Shown one piece after another: positions 48,138-59,442 of a stretch of 64,000 nucleotides of DNA. The DNA is from Amphiura filiformis. Lineage: Eukaryota > Echinodermata > Ophiuroidea > Amphilepidida > Amphiuridae. The DNA lies in assembly GCF_039555335.1 (NCBI RefSeq), contig NC_092640.1, positions 31,006,204 to 31,070,203 on the forward strand, in the 5' to 3' direction. The position numbers and the translations under genes are program-made. Under the pieces are notes generated by a model. It searched no databases. It was not told the DNA's origin and saw only the letters and a list, made by a program, of their open reading frames with translations. Each line of letters begins with the position of its first letter. Positions within the stretch are counted from its first letter, which is position 1.

Positions 48138-51100
48138 TCCATTCCAGATATGACAACGGTTCCTGAGTGGGTAGAACCAATTCCAGAGAGAGTAAACCTT
48201 CCGGCTTTAAAAGTAGCCCTCCCACATCAGTATGGTGAAAGAATACCAGAGCATGATAGAATCAAGTGGTCAGAATTTCTGGAATCTGCACAGAAAAGAA
48301 TTCTAGAGGTAATATTTGTGGGTGTGTTGTTATGAGCAAGCTGAGTGAACATTTTTGAGGTATAAATTATTCATCAATTGGAACATCTCCCTCAGATGCA
48401 AACCTCTAAACATATAGCGATTTTTAATTTTACTGAATTGTTTAATCCTGCTTCATACATCCAATGCATAGATTATTGAACATTTCATATTACGAGTCCT
48501 TCCCTCCCATTGTAGGTGCATAGGCAAGCGAATAGGTGTGTTTGCCTACCACATTTCAATTTCTATTCCTCCTGTTGTACTTGACAAAAATCAGAAGAAA
48601 GTATTTTACAAGTCAGTATGTGAAACAGGAGGTGTTTTCTTCAATAGGCTGTCTGCTAAACACAGAAACCGAGGTTTGTAAAATGGCATAATAATTAAAT
48701 TTAAACACTGAAACATTGAATATTATACCTGAGGCAGGCAAGGCAACCGTTAGAGACAAAATGCAGTTCTGGTGTAATCTCATAATAATTTTACAATTAT
48801 TTGCTAATACGGGCATTGAAATGGCAAATGCTGTCCTTCAGATAGGTGATGTGTAGTAAATTTCACTATTAGATAAATTCACTATTATTTGCATAATTTG
48901 TTGACACAGGCAAATATTATTAGCAAAAACTACAAATATAGTCATCAAGTTAGGCTGGCAGCCTAACTTTTTTCTTTCTTGCCATTTCTTTCTTGCTTGC
49001 TTTCTTTCTCAAAATTTTGACCAAACTTAGTCACAAGCAGTATTAATGCAACCTTTGCTTGCATAGTATACCACAAATCTTATGTTTTTCACTTATGTTT
49101 TTCACATACCAAAACTCTTACCCTGATTAATAGCTATACATATGAATGATCCTGCTGAATATGATTCAAGAAAAATAAATTTTGTTTTCTGTTAATTACT
49201 CTGTATTTTCAGGTACCAGATAGTAAACCCAGCACATGGGACCTTGCAACATTGGCAGAGTTTGCAAACAACAGAAGAGTTGAGACAACAGATGTTTCTC
49301 CAGGGGTATCTTCAATCATGCGCAAAATGACAAAAACTATGAGAACGGTCAGTATAGTTAGTAATCAAAAGAGGGCATCATTGTTCATGGCATGCTTTTC
49401 CATGCAATAAATATTTTAAAGGGCAGGTCTATCATATCATTGGCAAGCTAATATTATGAGGACAATGAAAATGACTCCTTTTTTGAGAAAATAAGACGTT
49501 TAAAATTGATATTCCGCAAAAACCAACTTTTAAGCTTAAAAGCGGTGAGTTCCTTCGAACGAGACAGATTTGGCCTAGAAAAACGGTGATGTCATGAAAT
49601 GAGATGTGCCCGCTGTGAGAAAAGGGACTACAAACGCTCTCAATGGACAGAACGTATACTGTTGTTGTTCACAGAAAAAAATTCCAAATTAAGTACATGA
49701 CAAATTTCATGGTTTTTAAACATATGGATAAAATCAGCCGCTTCTTTTTTTTTATATTAGACAATTGTGATATTACAATTCATATGTATATCAATATCAT
49801 GAGAAATATTAGGCTTATAAAATAAATACATAATTTGAGCTTAAAATTTCATCTGAGACTAGCATATAAACCATGTTAAGTCCACAAACTCCTGTTTCCC
49901 TGTATATTGCAATGCTATAGTTTCAGTTGGATGAAATATTACAGATCAAACGCATAGTAACAATTACTGTGTGGGCTTTGTTCCTGAAAGAGAACAATAG
50001 CATGCATATTGTTATGCAGCATTGTTATGGTAAGTGATAGTACAACTCATTGTTGCTAATGTCAAACTTGTCAAAGTGATTGTGATTGTATGATTAGAGC
50101 ACGATAAAGTGCCCGCTTCATTTACCTACGTCATAAGTCAAACGGGGGGAGAACACGTACGAAGCTGAACTTTACCCACACAATTTATCCTTTTTCAGGA
50201 GAAATACGCACGAAAAATTGCAACAAGTGTCAACTTGTCATGTAATAATTGTTCTCTTCGAATAGAGATACACTTGTTTTTGCTATAGACCTGCCCTTTA
50301 AAAGAAATATAATTTTTTGCATAAAATATGAAGAAACTACAATAACATGTAACCTTTACAAATGAAATGAAATTATGTTGTGTAGCTCATAGAAGAACAG
50401 ATTTGCATATAACATACATGCTGGCTCATCTAGTTGCCCTTTTCATGGTCATTTCAGGGTCACCCAGGGGTCAGCTGAAGTCAAATTAGTAAAAATTGTT
50501 GTATGGGCACGCATGAAACTTGGTGGTTCCAACATTAAGAGCCAAATGTTTGTGGTCACCAATGGGTCATCTGAGTTGAGTTCAAAGGTCAATTTATCAA
50601 ATACTGTTGTATTGGCATTGTGAAAAAACTTGGTGGGTACAGTAAACATTTAGAACTTAATTTTTGGAAGGTCATTTTGGGGTCATCCGGGGTCATCTGA
50701 TGTCAAATTACTAAAATTGTTGTATGGGCATGAAACTTGGTGGTCACAGTCAACATTTTAGAGTCAAATTTTTGTAAGGCCATTTCAGGGTCATCCTAGG
50801 TCACCCAGGGGTCATCTGAGTTCAAATTAGTAAAACTGTCATATGGGCATGAAACTTGGTGGGTACAGTCGACATTAAGAGCCAAATTTTACTGCCTCCA
50901 CTCTGAGACGAATATACCTATGCGCGCTGTAGTCCACACAGGACCAACGCAATATAAAAGTAGCGATTTTGGTCAGATTTTGAGTTCAAGACTCACGGCC
51001 ATTTCTCAAAGCGCAAACTAGCGACTATCATATCTGTTCAACACGTATTTTCAAGTGTATGAGACCAGATCTGGTTTCTTGAGACGAAATCATTTACGGG

Positions 51101-52957
51101 AGATATTCATCATTTTCTAACCCGGTATCCGAAGATATTCGTCTGATATCAAAATCGTGCATAGCAATTCACGTGTATCGATCCCGTGTATTCATTTTAG
51201 TGTCTCTGCTGCACCAAATAATTATTAGCCAGGCGATGTCGGAGTGTGGTCTATATCAGTATGCTCAATGGGCCAGCATGCTCCACATAATTACAACACT
51301 TTTCAGAAGGCTGTTGCCCAGCTATTGCAGATATGATGCATAGTGTGGGCTATAATTAAAGACAGAGATAAAAAGAATTTATCGCGTCTGATGTCACTGT
51401 CAATTACGATCCTTGATTGGTTTACACAGGTTAATCAGCGCGTAAAAGGAAGACCGATCTATCTGGTGCTGATCAGAGAAAAGGAATAGCAGCAAATGGC
51501 GAAAAATTCTGTACTTTTACAAGGCAAAAAGCAGCTTTTCTAGGCATTGTGGACATGGTGCCTTCGCCAAAGAAAGTTTCCCACTATAAAGACCTAACTT
51601 TTGAGATGGTTTGCATGTCGAAAGGTGCAAAATTAACAATTCGGCGCCAGGTTATAAATCCGCGTTCAGCAAGTCATCATCACGACACTTGTAAACAAAC
51701 CGTGCTCGAATTTGATTCACAGTGACGTCAGACGTGATAAATTCTTTTTATCTGTGTCTTTAATTATACATGGATCGAATCCATGGGTTCCTACAGTCAC
51801 CCATGGACAACAGGGTACTGAAAACCAGTACACAATGTCCATATGGTCCATGAGTTGTTTTGTTTACATTGCAGTAATTCCTTTAGAATAGTCAATACAG
51901 ATTCCAAACAGATAAAACTTACCTCATATCAGTTTTAGTTGCCTCCAAATTGACATGACAATGCATTCTATTTGCTCAATTTCATACCAAAATCAAGGAA
52001 AACATGGTTTTGTTATTGCAAAATAACATGGAAATCAGACAGGGTTATATCTGGTCACTCCAGTAGGCCACTTGAAGTAATCAATATTGGTACTTGAATG
52101 GCATGACTCAGTGACTTTTTGCTCATTGTAAGACTGATGTGTTGTAAACTTGATTGCATAACATTAACATTGCCAACTGATATCCTTTGTATTTGAGTTG
52201 TCAATTATGGGAGTACTTCTGTCATTGATGTAAACATTTAAAAAAATGTCAACAAAACATGCTACTGCACAACTCTATGCCTGTATGTGTGTGTCTGAGG
52301 CTGATGACACACATTCGATGGGTGTAAGTGTGGGCAGTGTCAGCTGTTTACATATTTGTAGCTATGCAGCAAGTTCACATTAAATGGAAACTAGGTAGTA
52401 ATCTAACATTTATTGCACATTTTAACTTTTATGCCTTTTTTATTCTGTTTATTTTGTATTTGAAATAGGTTGAAGTGGTACCAAAGAAGAAGAAACGACA
52501 ACTCGCAACTGCCAACGACATAGTGAATACTCTTGTCAGTGGAGGAAATGAGGAGGAAGTTCAAATGGAAGAGGATATACATTTGGAAGTGCAAGAGGAG
52601 ATTGGGGTGCATGTGGAAGAAGTAGAAGAATTTGACATCACCATTGACTCTATCGTTGCATTCTACGATGAGAGAGAATCTGCACGTCCATGCTTAGGCC
52701 ATGTTGTAGAAGTGAAGACAGAAGATGACATTACTTGGATGAACTTACACTTATTACAAGGGGGTTATAAGAAAGCATTCAAACTTGCACAAAATGGAGT
52801 TGGTAAGAACCGTAAACCTGTAATGCAATGGTTTGATGTAAAAGCAGCCATCTGTTGGAATATAGTATTAACTAAAGCAAACAGGTTGTCACCACAAATG
52901 GTCAAGTATCTGCAGGCTCTGTACTCTGAACTAGAAGATGGACACAGTTCAGATTAA
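48138..52957 (+). CDS. Multi-exon gene for an unrecognised, probably nuclear protein
   Basis: Three exons are supported: 48138-48308, 49213-49347 and 52469-52957 (stop TAA). Acceptors are CTCTCTCCCTTCAG, TATTTTCAG and TTTGAAATAG; donors are GTAATA and GTCAGT. All three have codon phase 0, so they join without a shift. The first exon encodes MTTVPEWVEPIPERV and ends SAQKRILE. The second encodes DSKPSTWDLATLAEF and ends MRKMTKTMRT. The last begins VEVVPKKKKRQLATANDIV (a basic cluster like a nuclear import signal), has a Glu/Val-rich acidic stretch, then SIVAFYDERESARPCLGHVV, VKTEDDITWMNLHLL and a C-terminal ANRLSPQMVKYLQALYSEL. The V-FYDE---LG-V--V pattern resembles small beta-barrel (Tudor/SH3-like) folds, but this is a guess. 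An upstream in-frame ATG at 48024 exists; a 5' exon further left is more likely given the strong acceptor. Function unknown. Confidence 0.65.
49416..50302. mobile_element. ~885-bp foldback MITE in an intron
   Basis: TTTAAAGGGCAGGTCTATC at the left and TATAGACCTGCCCTTTAAA at the right are inverted termini, again with TTAA at both ends. Part of the interior also pairs (GTGATGTCATGAAATGAGAT region against TACGTCATAAGTC region, weakly). No transposase. It lies between the second and third exons of the plus-strand gene. Confidence 0.75.
50440..50890. repeat. ~125-bp tandem repeat rich in GGGTCA
   Basis: About four units with CAGGGGTCATCTGAGTTCAA, TTGTTGTATGGGCATGAAAC and TTGGTGGGTACAGTCAACAT. Contains many GGTCA half-sites but not the tight one-base-spaced pairs seen in the giant element. 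Intronic. Confidence 0.75.
51351..51768. mobile_element. ~418-bp MITE in an intron
   Basis: TATAATTAAAGACAGAGATA followed by AAAAGAATTTATC at the left is mirrored by GATAAATTCTTTTTATCTGT and GTCTTTAATTATA at the right. Inverted termini are about 40 bp and TA-flanked. No coding. Confidence 0.75.
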
Positions 52958-53044
52958 TCAGTTGAGGCATTAAAGGTATGCATATCAAACAGCCATATTT
53001 TAAGCATTTCTGTAATCACATCAATCCTTTCAGTCTAAGTAAAA

Positions 53045-53830
53045 CAATTCTGCAGGCAGTTCAAAATGATTGCATGGTCCACAGTATCAAACGCGGAACT
53101 TAGATCCAAGAGTACCATAAAGTCGATGTGATTGATGATGATGATGATGTCTCGCTCACTTTGATCAGAGCACTTTCTGTGCTATGCTTTGGGTGATATG
53201 CAGACTGCATCGGATCAGAAAGGTTGTTGCTATCCATGTGATCAACTAATTGGGATTCTGCACATTTCTCAATTACCTTAGCAGTGAAATTCAAATTGCT
53301 GACAGGCCTGTAGTTTTTTAAGTCATCTCTATCCAAAGATGGCTTTTTTTAGCAGTGGCTACACAATTGCTTTGTGTGGCAGAGTTGAAAATTCACCTGT
53401 CTGTAATGAAACATTTACTGTGGTAGTAAGGGCAGTTAGATTGATGTCCACAAACTGCTTCATAAGCCAAGTTGGTTGAGGATCCAGCACAGGTGAATCA
53501 TTTGATGCCTTTGAGATTACTCTGCGGACCTTGTCTGCGGTCATGTGACAAAACTGGGTGAGTAGTTCGCAAGAAGCAGGGCAACTGTCAACCAATTGAG
53601 AGGCGTCCACATTTTCACAGGTAGTTCTTTGCAAATTTTAATAGATTTTACACTTGAAAAACTGGGCAAATTTATTTCCCAGGTCTTTTGGGACATTGTG
53701 CACAGGCCATGGTTTAACTTTGCTTTTCAGTTTTTGTGTTTGCTCCCGAAAGTTTATCAGACTAGTAGAACTGTTTAGCTTAGACAATACATTTAGAGAC
53801 ATTATTTTAGGCAGTCGCATATTCTCGGAT
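53045..53830 (-). pseudogene. Truncated L2/CR1-type LINE reverse transcriptase fragment
   Basis: On the minus strand, pieces in order are VPKDLGNKFAQFFKCKIY, SPVLDPQPTWLMKQFVD, NVSLQTGEFS, LKNYRPVSNLNFTAKVIEKC, SAYHPKHSTESALIKV and, in another frame, DLSSAFDTVDHAI (motif A). The order matches the N-terminal half of LINE reverse transcriptases. The frame changes at about 53340 and within a (CAT)n-like tract near 53130-53150. The FADD/YADD box is missing. It starts ~90 bp after the stop codon of the plus-strand gene, so it may lie in its 3' region. Confidence 0.8.
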
Positions 53831-54008
53831 CGAGACTTGCGCTATTTTCTTTCTATTCTATGGCGGTCTTGACAAGCAGTATGGATGGATTGATTACACT
53901 ATGGGTGACAGTTTCTAATAGTCCAGGTTTCAGATACAGTTCTGTTGTACACCAATTGTATAGCTCACCAGGGGTAATTAACATAAGGAACAGGGTTCAG
54001 GTGATCGG

Positions 54009-54350
54009 TTAAGGGGGTACTACACCCCTGGCCAATTTTGTGCCTATTTTTGCATTTTCCTCAAAAATTATAGCGCATTGGTGACAAGTAAGATATGTAT
54101 ATTATAGGGGCAAGGACTACAACTACTGTACTGAAAATTCAGCAACTCAAGGAAAGTAGTTATTGATTTATTGATCATTTTTTACTGTAACTCCACAAAT
54201 GTTGTCTGTGCTGAAATAAAATTTCCAGTGCAGTAGTTTTAGTCCTTCCCCCTATAATATACATATCTTACTTGTCACCAATGCACTATAATTTTTGCGA
54301 AAAATGCAAAAATAGGCACATATTTGTGCAGGGGTGTAGTACCCCCTTAA
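54009..54350. mobile_element. 342-bp TTAA MITE, ends GGGGGTACTACACCCCTG
   Basis: TTAA followed by GGGGGTACTACACCCCTG, mirrored by CAGGGGTGTAGTACCCCC and TTAA. The arms pair along most of the length (CTATTTTTGCATTTTCCTCA against GCGAAAAATGCAAAAATAGG). TTAA at both junctions fits piggyBac-type insertion. The 6551-7782 insertion is a likely relative. Confidence 0.85.
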
Positions 54351-54872
54351 AGCCTGTGAAAGTGATGCACCATCAATGGATTGTTCTATGAAAAAGGATA
54401 TACATCCAGGCCCAATCACTGGTAATTACCACCTTTGACAAATTTCACTCCCAGCTGGACAAGCCCACCCCAATGATAAACCACAGTAGACAAGCCAAAA
54501 GGAGATTATGTAATAACGATTCATGAATGTTGTGTTGAAACAAAATCTGTCCTGTCAATAAAATATTCATGCCTCCCATGTGTGCTGTGTATGTATATAG
54601 TGCATGAATTTATAGTGCCAAATAATTCGCTCAGGTGAAGCAATGTGAATGCTTGAAGGGTGGGCCCAGCTTTAAACTGATGCCTGCATAAGATGGCACC
54701 TCCTTTATTAAAATTGATCAAGGCACTCAGATTTTATCAGTGAAAAGTAACAAATTATTTTTGTTTTTAAAATGTCTACAGATTGTTGTTCTAGTGTACG
54801 TTTTTGATGGATTATGATTAAAGCTTGGAATATGCTCTTCAGTGAAGGAAATTCAAATTATCAAAGGGTCCC

Positions 54873-55526
54873 TTAAGGGATCTGGAATGAGCGTTCATGG
54901 CGTTTCGACAGTATTTTTTGTGGGACATGAGAGCACCTCAGACATACCACATTGCATTCTGAATATGAAGCATGTCTTTCTGATATCAAATAATTTTCAA
55001 TTTTTTGAAATTCACGATATAATACAAATTTGATGACAAATTACTAAAGTTTGATATTTTTCACATTTTTGAACAGTCCTCAAAGTAAATTTTATAAATC
55101 CAATGATATATTCTTAAAGTGTATGTAGCTGGGAGGAAAAGCCGACGATCAATTGAAAATTTTGACCTTTTATATTGAAGATATGGATTTTTTTTCCCAA
55201 AAAGACCTTATTTTTTTGATGTTTTGGGAAAAAATCCATACCTTCAATACGAAAGGTCAAAATTTCAATTGATCGTCGGCTTTTCATCCCACCTACATAC
55301 ACTTTTAAGTATAAATCATCAGATTTATAAAGTTTACTTCGAGTACTGTTAAATATCAAAAATATAAATTTGACATAAAATGTGTATTACATAGCGAATT
55401 TCAAAAAATCAAAATTATTTGATATCAGAAGGACATTCTTCGTATTCAGAATGTAATTCGATATGTCTGATGTGCTCTTATGTCCCACAATAAATACTGT
55501 CCAAACGTTCATACCACTTCCCTTAA
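54873..55526. mobile_element. Complete TTAA foldback MITE (reference copy)
   Basis: TTAAGGGATCTGGAATGAGC at the left and CATACCACTTCCCTTAA at the right. The two arms pair over their whole length and meet at CAAAAAGACCTTATTTTTTTG. The junctions are TTAA. This is the cleanest copy of the family also seen at 21.8, 25.2, 31.8, 34.9 and 38.5 kb. Confidence 0.85.
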
Positions 55527-55679
55527 AGGTACCTTTGTTCATGTTAATTTTGTAAAATAAAGCAGGCTTGCAGTAGACATATACAATAATATTGTTTACA
55601 TTGTCACGTAAATGTGCTAGATACCTATATGGGCAATAATGTCTACTTTGCCAATATTATATTTTGCTCAGGTTAATTT

Positions 55680-57005
55680 TGTAAAATGAAGCAGGCTTGC
55701 GGTGGACAATTGTCTACCTTGTCACAAATATGCTAAGTGGCATATAAATACATGTATACATATCAGGCAGGCTTGCGGTGGACAATTGTCTACCTTGTCA
55801 AGATCACATTTTACTCTGGTTAATTTTGTAAAATGAAACAGGCTTGAGGTGGACAATTGTCTACCTTGGCAAGATTACATTTTACTTGGGTTAATTTTGT
55901 AAAATGAAGCAGGCTTGAGGTGGACATTGTCTACCTTGGCAAAAAGTGCTCAGTAGGCCTATAAAATCATGTATACATATCAGGCAGGCTTGCGGTGGAC
56001 AATTGTCTACCATGTCAATATTACATTTTACTCAGGTTATTGTAAAATGAAGCAGGCTTGAGGTGGACAATTGTCTACCTTGTCACAAATGTGCTCAGTG
56101 GCCTATAAATACATGTATACATATCAGGCAGGCTTGCAGTGGACAATTGTCTTCCTTGTCACAAATATGCTCAGTGGCCTATAAATACATGTATACATAT
56201 CAGGCAGGCTTGCGGTGGACAATTGTCTACCTTGTCACAAATATGCTCAGTGGCCTATAAATACATGTATACATATCAGGCTTGCGGTGGACAATTGTCT
56301 ACCTTGTCAAGATTACATTTTACTCAGGTTATTGTAAAATGAAGCAGGCTTGAGGTGGACAATTGTCTACCTTGTCACAAATGTGTTCAGTGGCCTATAA
56401 ATACATGTATACATATCAGGCAGGCTTGCGGTGGACAATTGTCTACCTTGTCACAAATATGCTCAGTGGCCTATAAATACATGTATACATATCAGGCTTG
56501 CGGTGGACAATTGTCTACCTTGTCAAGATTACATTTTACTCATGTTATTGTAAAATGAAGCAGGCTTGAGGTGGACAATTGTCTACCTTGTCACAAATGT
56601 GCTCAGTGGCCTATAAATACATGTATACATATCAGGCAGGCTTGAGGTGGACAATTGTCTACCTTGTCAAGATTACATTTTGCTTAGGTTAATTTAGTAA
56701 AATGAAGCAGGCCTGAGGTGGACAATTGTCTACCTTGTCACAAATATGCTAAGTGGCATATAAATACATGTACATATCGGGTAGGCTTGCGGTGGACAAT
56801 TGTCTACCTTGTCACAAATGTGCTCAGTGGCCTATAAATATATGTATACATATTGGGTAGGCTTGAGGTGGACAATTGTCTACCTTGTCAATAATGTGCT
56901 CGGTGGCCTATAAATACATGTATACATATTGGGCAGGCAGGCTTGAGGTGGACAATTGTCTACCTTGGCACAAATTGCAATTAAATCATGTCATAGTATT
57001 GAGCA
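55680..57005. repeat. Satellite B: 70-77-bp tandem array, ~18 units
   Basis: Unit: GCAGGCTTGCGGTGGACAAT, then TGTCTACCTTGTCACAAAT, then GCTCAGTGGCCTATAAATAC, then ATGTATACATATCAG. GGTGGACAATTGTCTACC occurs in nearly every unit in the same orientation. A shorter variant replaces the CTATAAATACATG part with AAGATTACATTTTACTCAGG. Frames of 65-67 codons starting MDNCLPCHK are repeat translations. Confidence 0.9.
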
Positions 57006-58319
57006 GGTTTCTGATGGACAATAAGTCTACCTTTGTCACATGTTAAAATGAGTTAACATTGCAGTTTTGTGTCTCCCTTGTCACAAACTTGATGCCCCAC
57101 CAACATAAACAAAGCTTCATTTTAATTAAGAAACTCATAGGAATAGCAGACTTTCATAGACGATTCCTTTTCAAATATAACCATAGATTTTGGGCATCTT
57201 TAAAGTAAACTGAAAGGGAAACTTCTATAGCAAATTGTGCAAAAGTGTTAAAACACCCATGCCATGTTTTAGGTATATATCATGAATTCTAAATTGTATT
57301 ATTGATTATCTTTTTTTAACAAGATTGTTGGAAATTGCTTGTTAACCAAAGTTTAAATTTCATAAATATTTTGGCTTCCTGTAGGGTGTTTTTATAGAGA
57401 AAAAATTTCACACATCAAATAAAGTGCATATATATATATTTTTATAATTCATAGGTATTTGTTAAGATGGATGTTTTAAATGCACCAATTATTTTGATAC
57501 AAATGTTTATGTCTGCATATTGGTAGAAGTAGAAAGATGTTTGAGCAAAATGTTGATTTTAAAAATAGTTAAGGTTTTTTCCCAAACATATCAATGTTTC
57601 TGAATTAATAATAATTAAAGCTGTTTTAGGGTTGGATATTATCTTTCAATCATTCATTTGTGTTGCCCCGCCAAATGTTGTGATTGATCATGCTCAACAT
57701 TTTGAGAATAAAACCCTGGAATGTATATATTGTTTCATCATAGTCAAAATGTATTAGTACAAAAGATAAATTTGTGTTAACATTGACAGAATTCTTGTTA
57801 TGACTAAATAAAAGTAAGTTTTTGGTAAATGCCCTTAAAAAGATGCACACAATTTCTCTATAAAACATACTTCAATAACAGGTTTCATAAAAACTGCAAG
57901 CCAGTATGTAAATTATAAAATTATCAGTGGTGCTTGCCCTACTTTGTGTATTTTACTAGTAAAGGGTAATTTTGGTAAATGTGCGTTTTAAGGTTTTATT
58001 GTAAATATGTTGGGAATTGTATATAGCCAGTTGTTTTAAATTGTATTGTAAAAAATATTGACCACAGAAAGTGATTGAATAAAAAATAATAATTTTATTA
58101 TGTAAATATATATGTTCCTGTTTTAGTCATTTCCTTGATTTTCACTGAAAAACCATGAGTAATGCTAATAAATTTGTAATTATCAGTAAAAAGTCTGATG
58201 TGTCCTGTGAAGATGTTGATATTCATATTTTTACCAAGTAAAATGTAAAAAGATACTGTACAAAAAGACTGATGAAAAGAAAAAATGCCAATCTGAAAGA
58301 TTTTAAAATAACATTTTAG
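57006..58319. other. AT-rich stretch, no gene recognised
   Basis: Includes a (TA)n patch at about 57430. May be intron upstream of the exon at 58320. Nothing else supported. Confidence 0.4.
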
Positions 58320-58714
58320 ATTTTAAGGTGTTGTATACTGTTGGTGGTTATAATACCTGGTACGGTATACCAACAGCCGCCGTAGTTTGCTGTGGATATA
58401 TTGTAGGCGTCATGTTCATGGGAATGCTATTTCATTTGACTGGAGCAATAAAAATGATTAAAGTTCCGTATTGTAATCTAGACCGATCCCCTACGCCCGG
58501 ATCCAGTGTTGTAGTCGATACCGGCGTATCAGAGACCGATACCGAGTCCGATCAGTCCGAGACCAAGACCGAAACCGAGACCGATCATTCCGAGACCGAG
58601 ACCGAGACTAAGACCGGCTGGTCCGACACTGAGACCAAGACTGCACCCGACAGGTCCGAGACCAAGACCGAGACTGAGACCTTGCTTGAAAATAGTATCA
58701 ATAATACATTATAA
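58320..58714 (+). CDS. Probable 3' exon: one membrane span plus Thr/Glu/Asp repeat tail
   Basis: Follows ACATTTTAG and is open from 58320 to the stop at 58712. It encodes YTVGGYNTWYGIPTAAVVCC, continuing through a strongly hydrophobic span (YIVGVMFMGMLFHLTGAIK), then LDRSPTPGSSVVVDTG and a repetitive acidic tail of ET, KT and DT dipeptides from a GAGACC-type hexanucleotide. A WYG-P-(A/L) string before a final span occurs near the C-terminus of XK-family proteins, and an XK-like exon lies on the same strand at 11.4 kb, so a shared gene or a paralogue is conceivable; splice phases did not give an obvious join. The tail is low-complexity and may be unstable in length. Real coding status is uncertain. 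Confidence 0.4.
58540..58690. repeat. GAGACC hexanucleotide repeat
   Basis: Degenerate (GAGACC)n/(AAGACC)n run. The block from CTAGACCGATCCCCTACACC onward is duplicated at about 58755-58835, and a third GAGACC-rich patch lies at 59130-59215. Confidence 0.8.
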
Positions 58715-59225
58715 CTATCTAAGTCATGTGTCAGACACCGAAGGTAAGGATTGTCTAGACCGATCCCCTACACCCGTGTCCAGTGCTGTAGTCGACATCG
58801 GCTTATCTGAGACCGATACCGAGACTGTTTCTATGTTTGCTGAAATTAACTGTAATGTTGCCACTTTTGGCAAACATTCTTATGTTTATTTGGGCAAATC
58901 CAGCAATGAAATTGAAAAAAAAAAGAAGATTTTAACGAAATTTATTCGGGAGAATGAGATAGATTTTGTTCACAATGAATTCATATGATGTTTCGAACAA
59001 TTACTAATCGGACCTAATAATGAGTAGGTCCCGTGGGTTTTTAAAAGTTAATATTTAATATTTAATGGTTCAATTTATGAAAACTGTTTGAGCAGAATGG
59101 CTGTCTGATAACCAGAACGATGCTATTTTGCCGGTCTCGAACATGAGACCAGGAGAGCCGAGAACAAGACCGAGACCAACAGGTCCGAGACCGAGATTGA
59201 GACCAAGACAAGGTTATTGCTCTTA

Positions 59226-59442
59226 AATTCCAGAAATTAATTGCATCCCCTAAAGAAGACATGGGATTCCCAACAATATAAGCATAAGTTCCCCTTGGTA
59301 ATTCCCAAGAAAATGATCGTCAATTAGGAGTGGGAATTCTCAAAAATGTATCATGTTCATTTCAAATGACTAGGTCACGGAATTCTCAAGTTTTAAAGTA
59401 AAAAAGTCTTTCTTAGGGGGTGCAGTTAATTTCTGGAATATT
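59226..59442. mobile_element. 217-bp relative of the 40.6-kb MITE
   Basis: ATTCCAGAAATTAATTGCAT and CCCCTAAAGAAGACA at the left mirror TCTTTCTTAGGGGGTGCAGT and TAATTTCTGGAAT at the right. The interior repeats GGGAATTCTCAA. It is followed by ATTCCATTACC, as at the 40.6-kb copy (GCCCATTACC). Confidence 0.65.

Noticed and set aside
53100..53336. Frame of 78 codons as a separate host gene
   Set aside because: Clear LINE reverse transcriptase fragment that ends in a CAT-type microsatellite and frameshift.
56063..56558. Cysteine-containing repeat frames starting MDNCLPCHK as possible secreted peptides
   Set aside because: Exact translations of satellite B units, no signal peptide or independent conservation.
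55680..57005. CRISPR-like appearance of satellite B (short conserved core at regular spacing)
   Set aside because: Intervening sequence is repeated, not unique; the context is a eukaryotic satellite.
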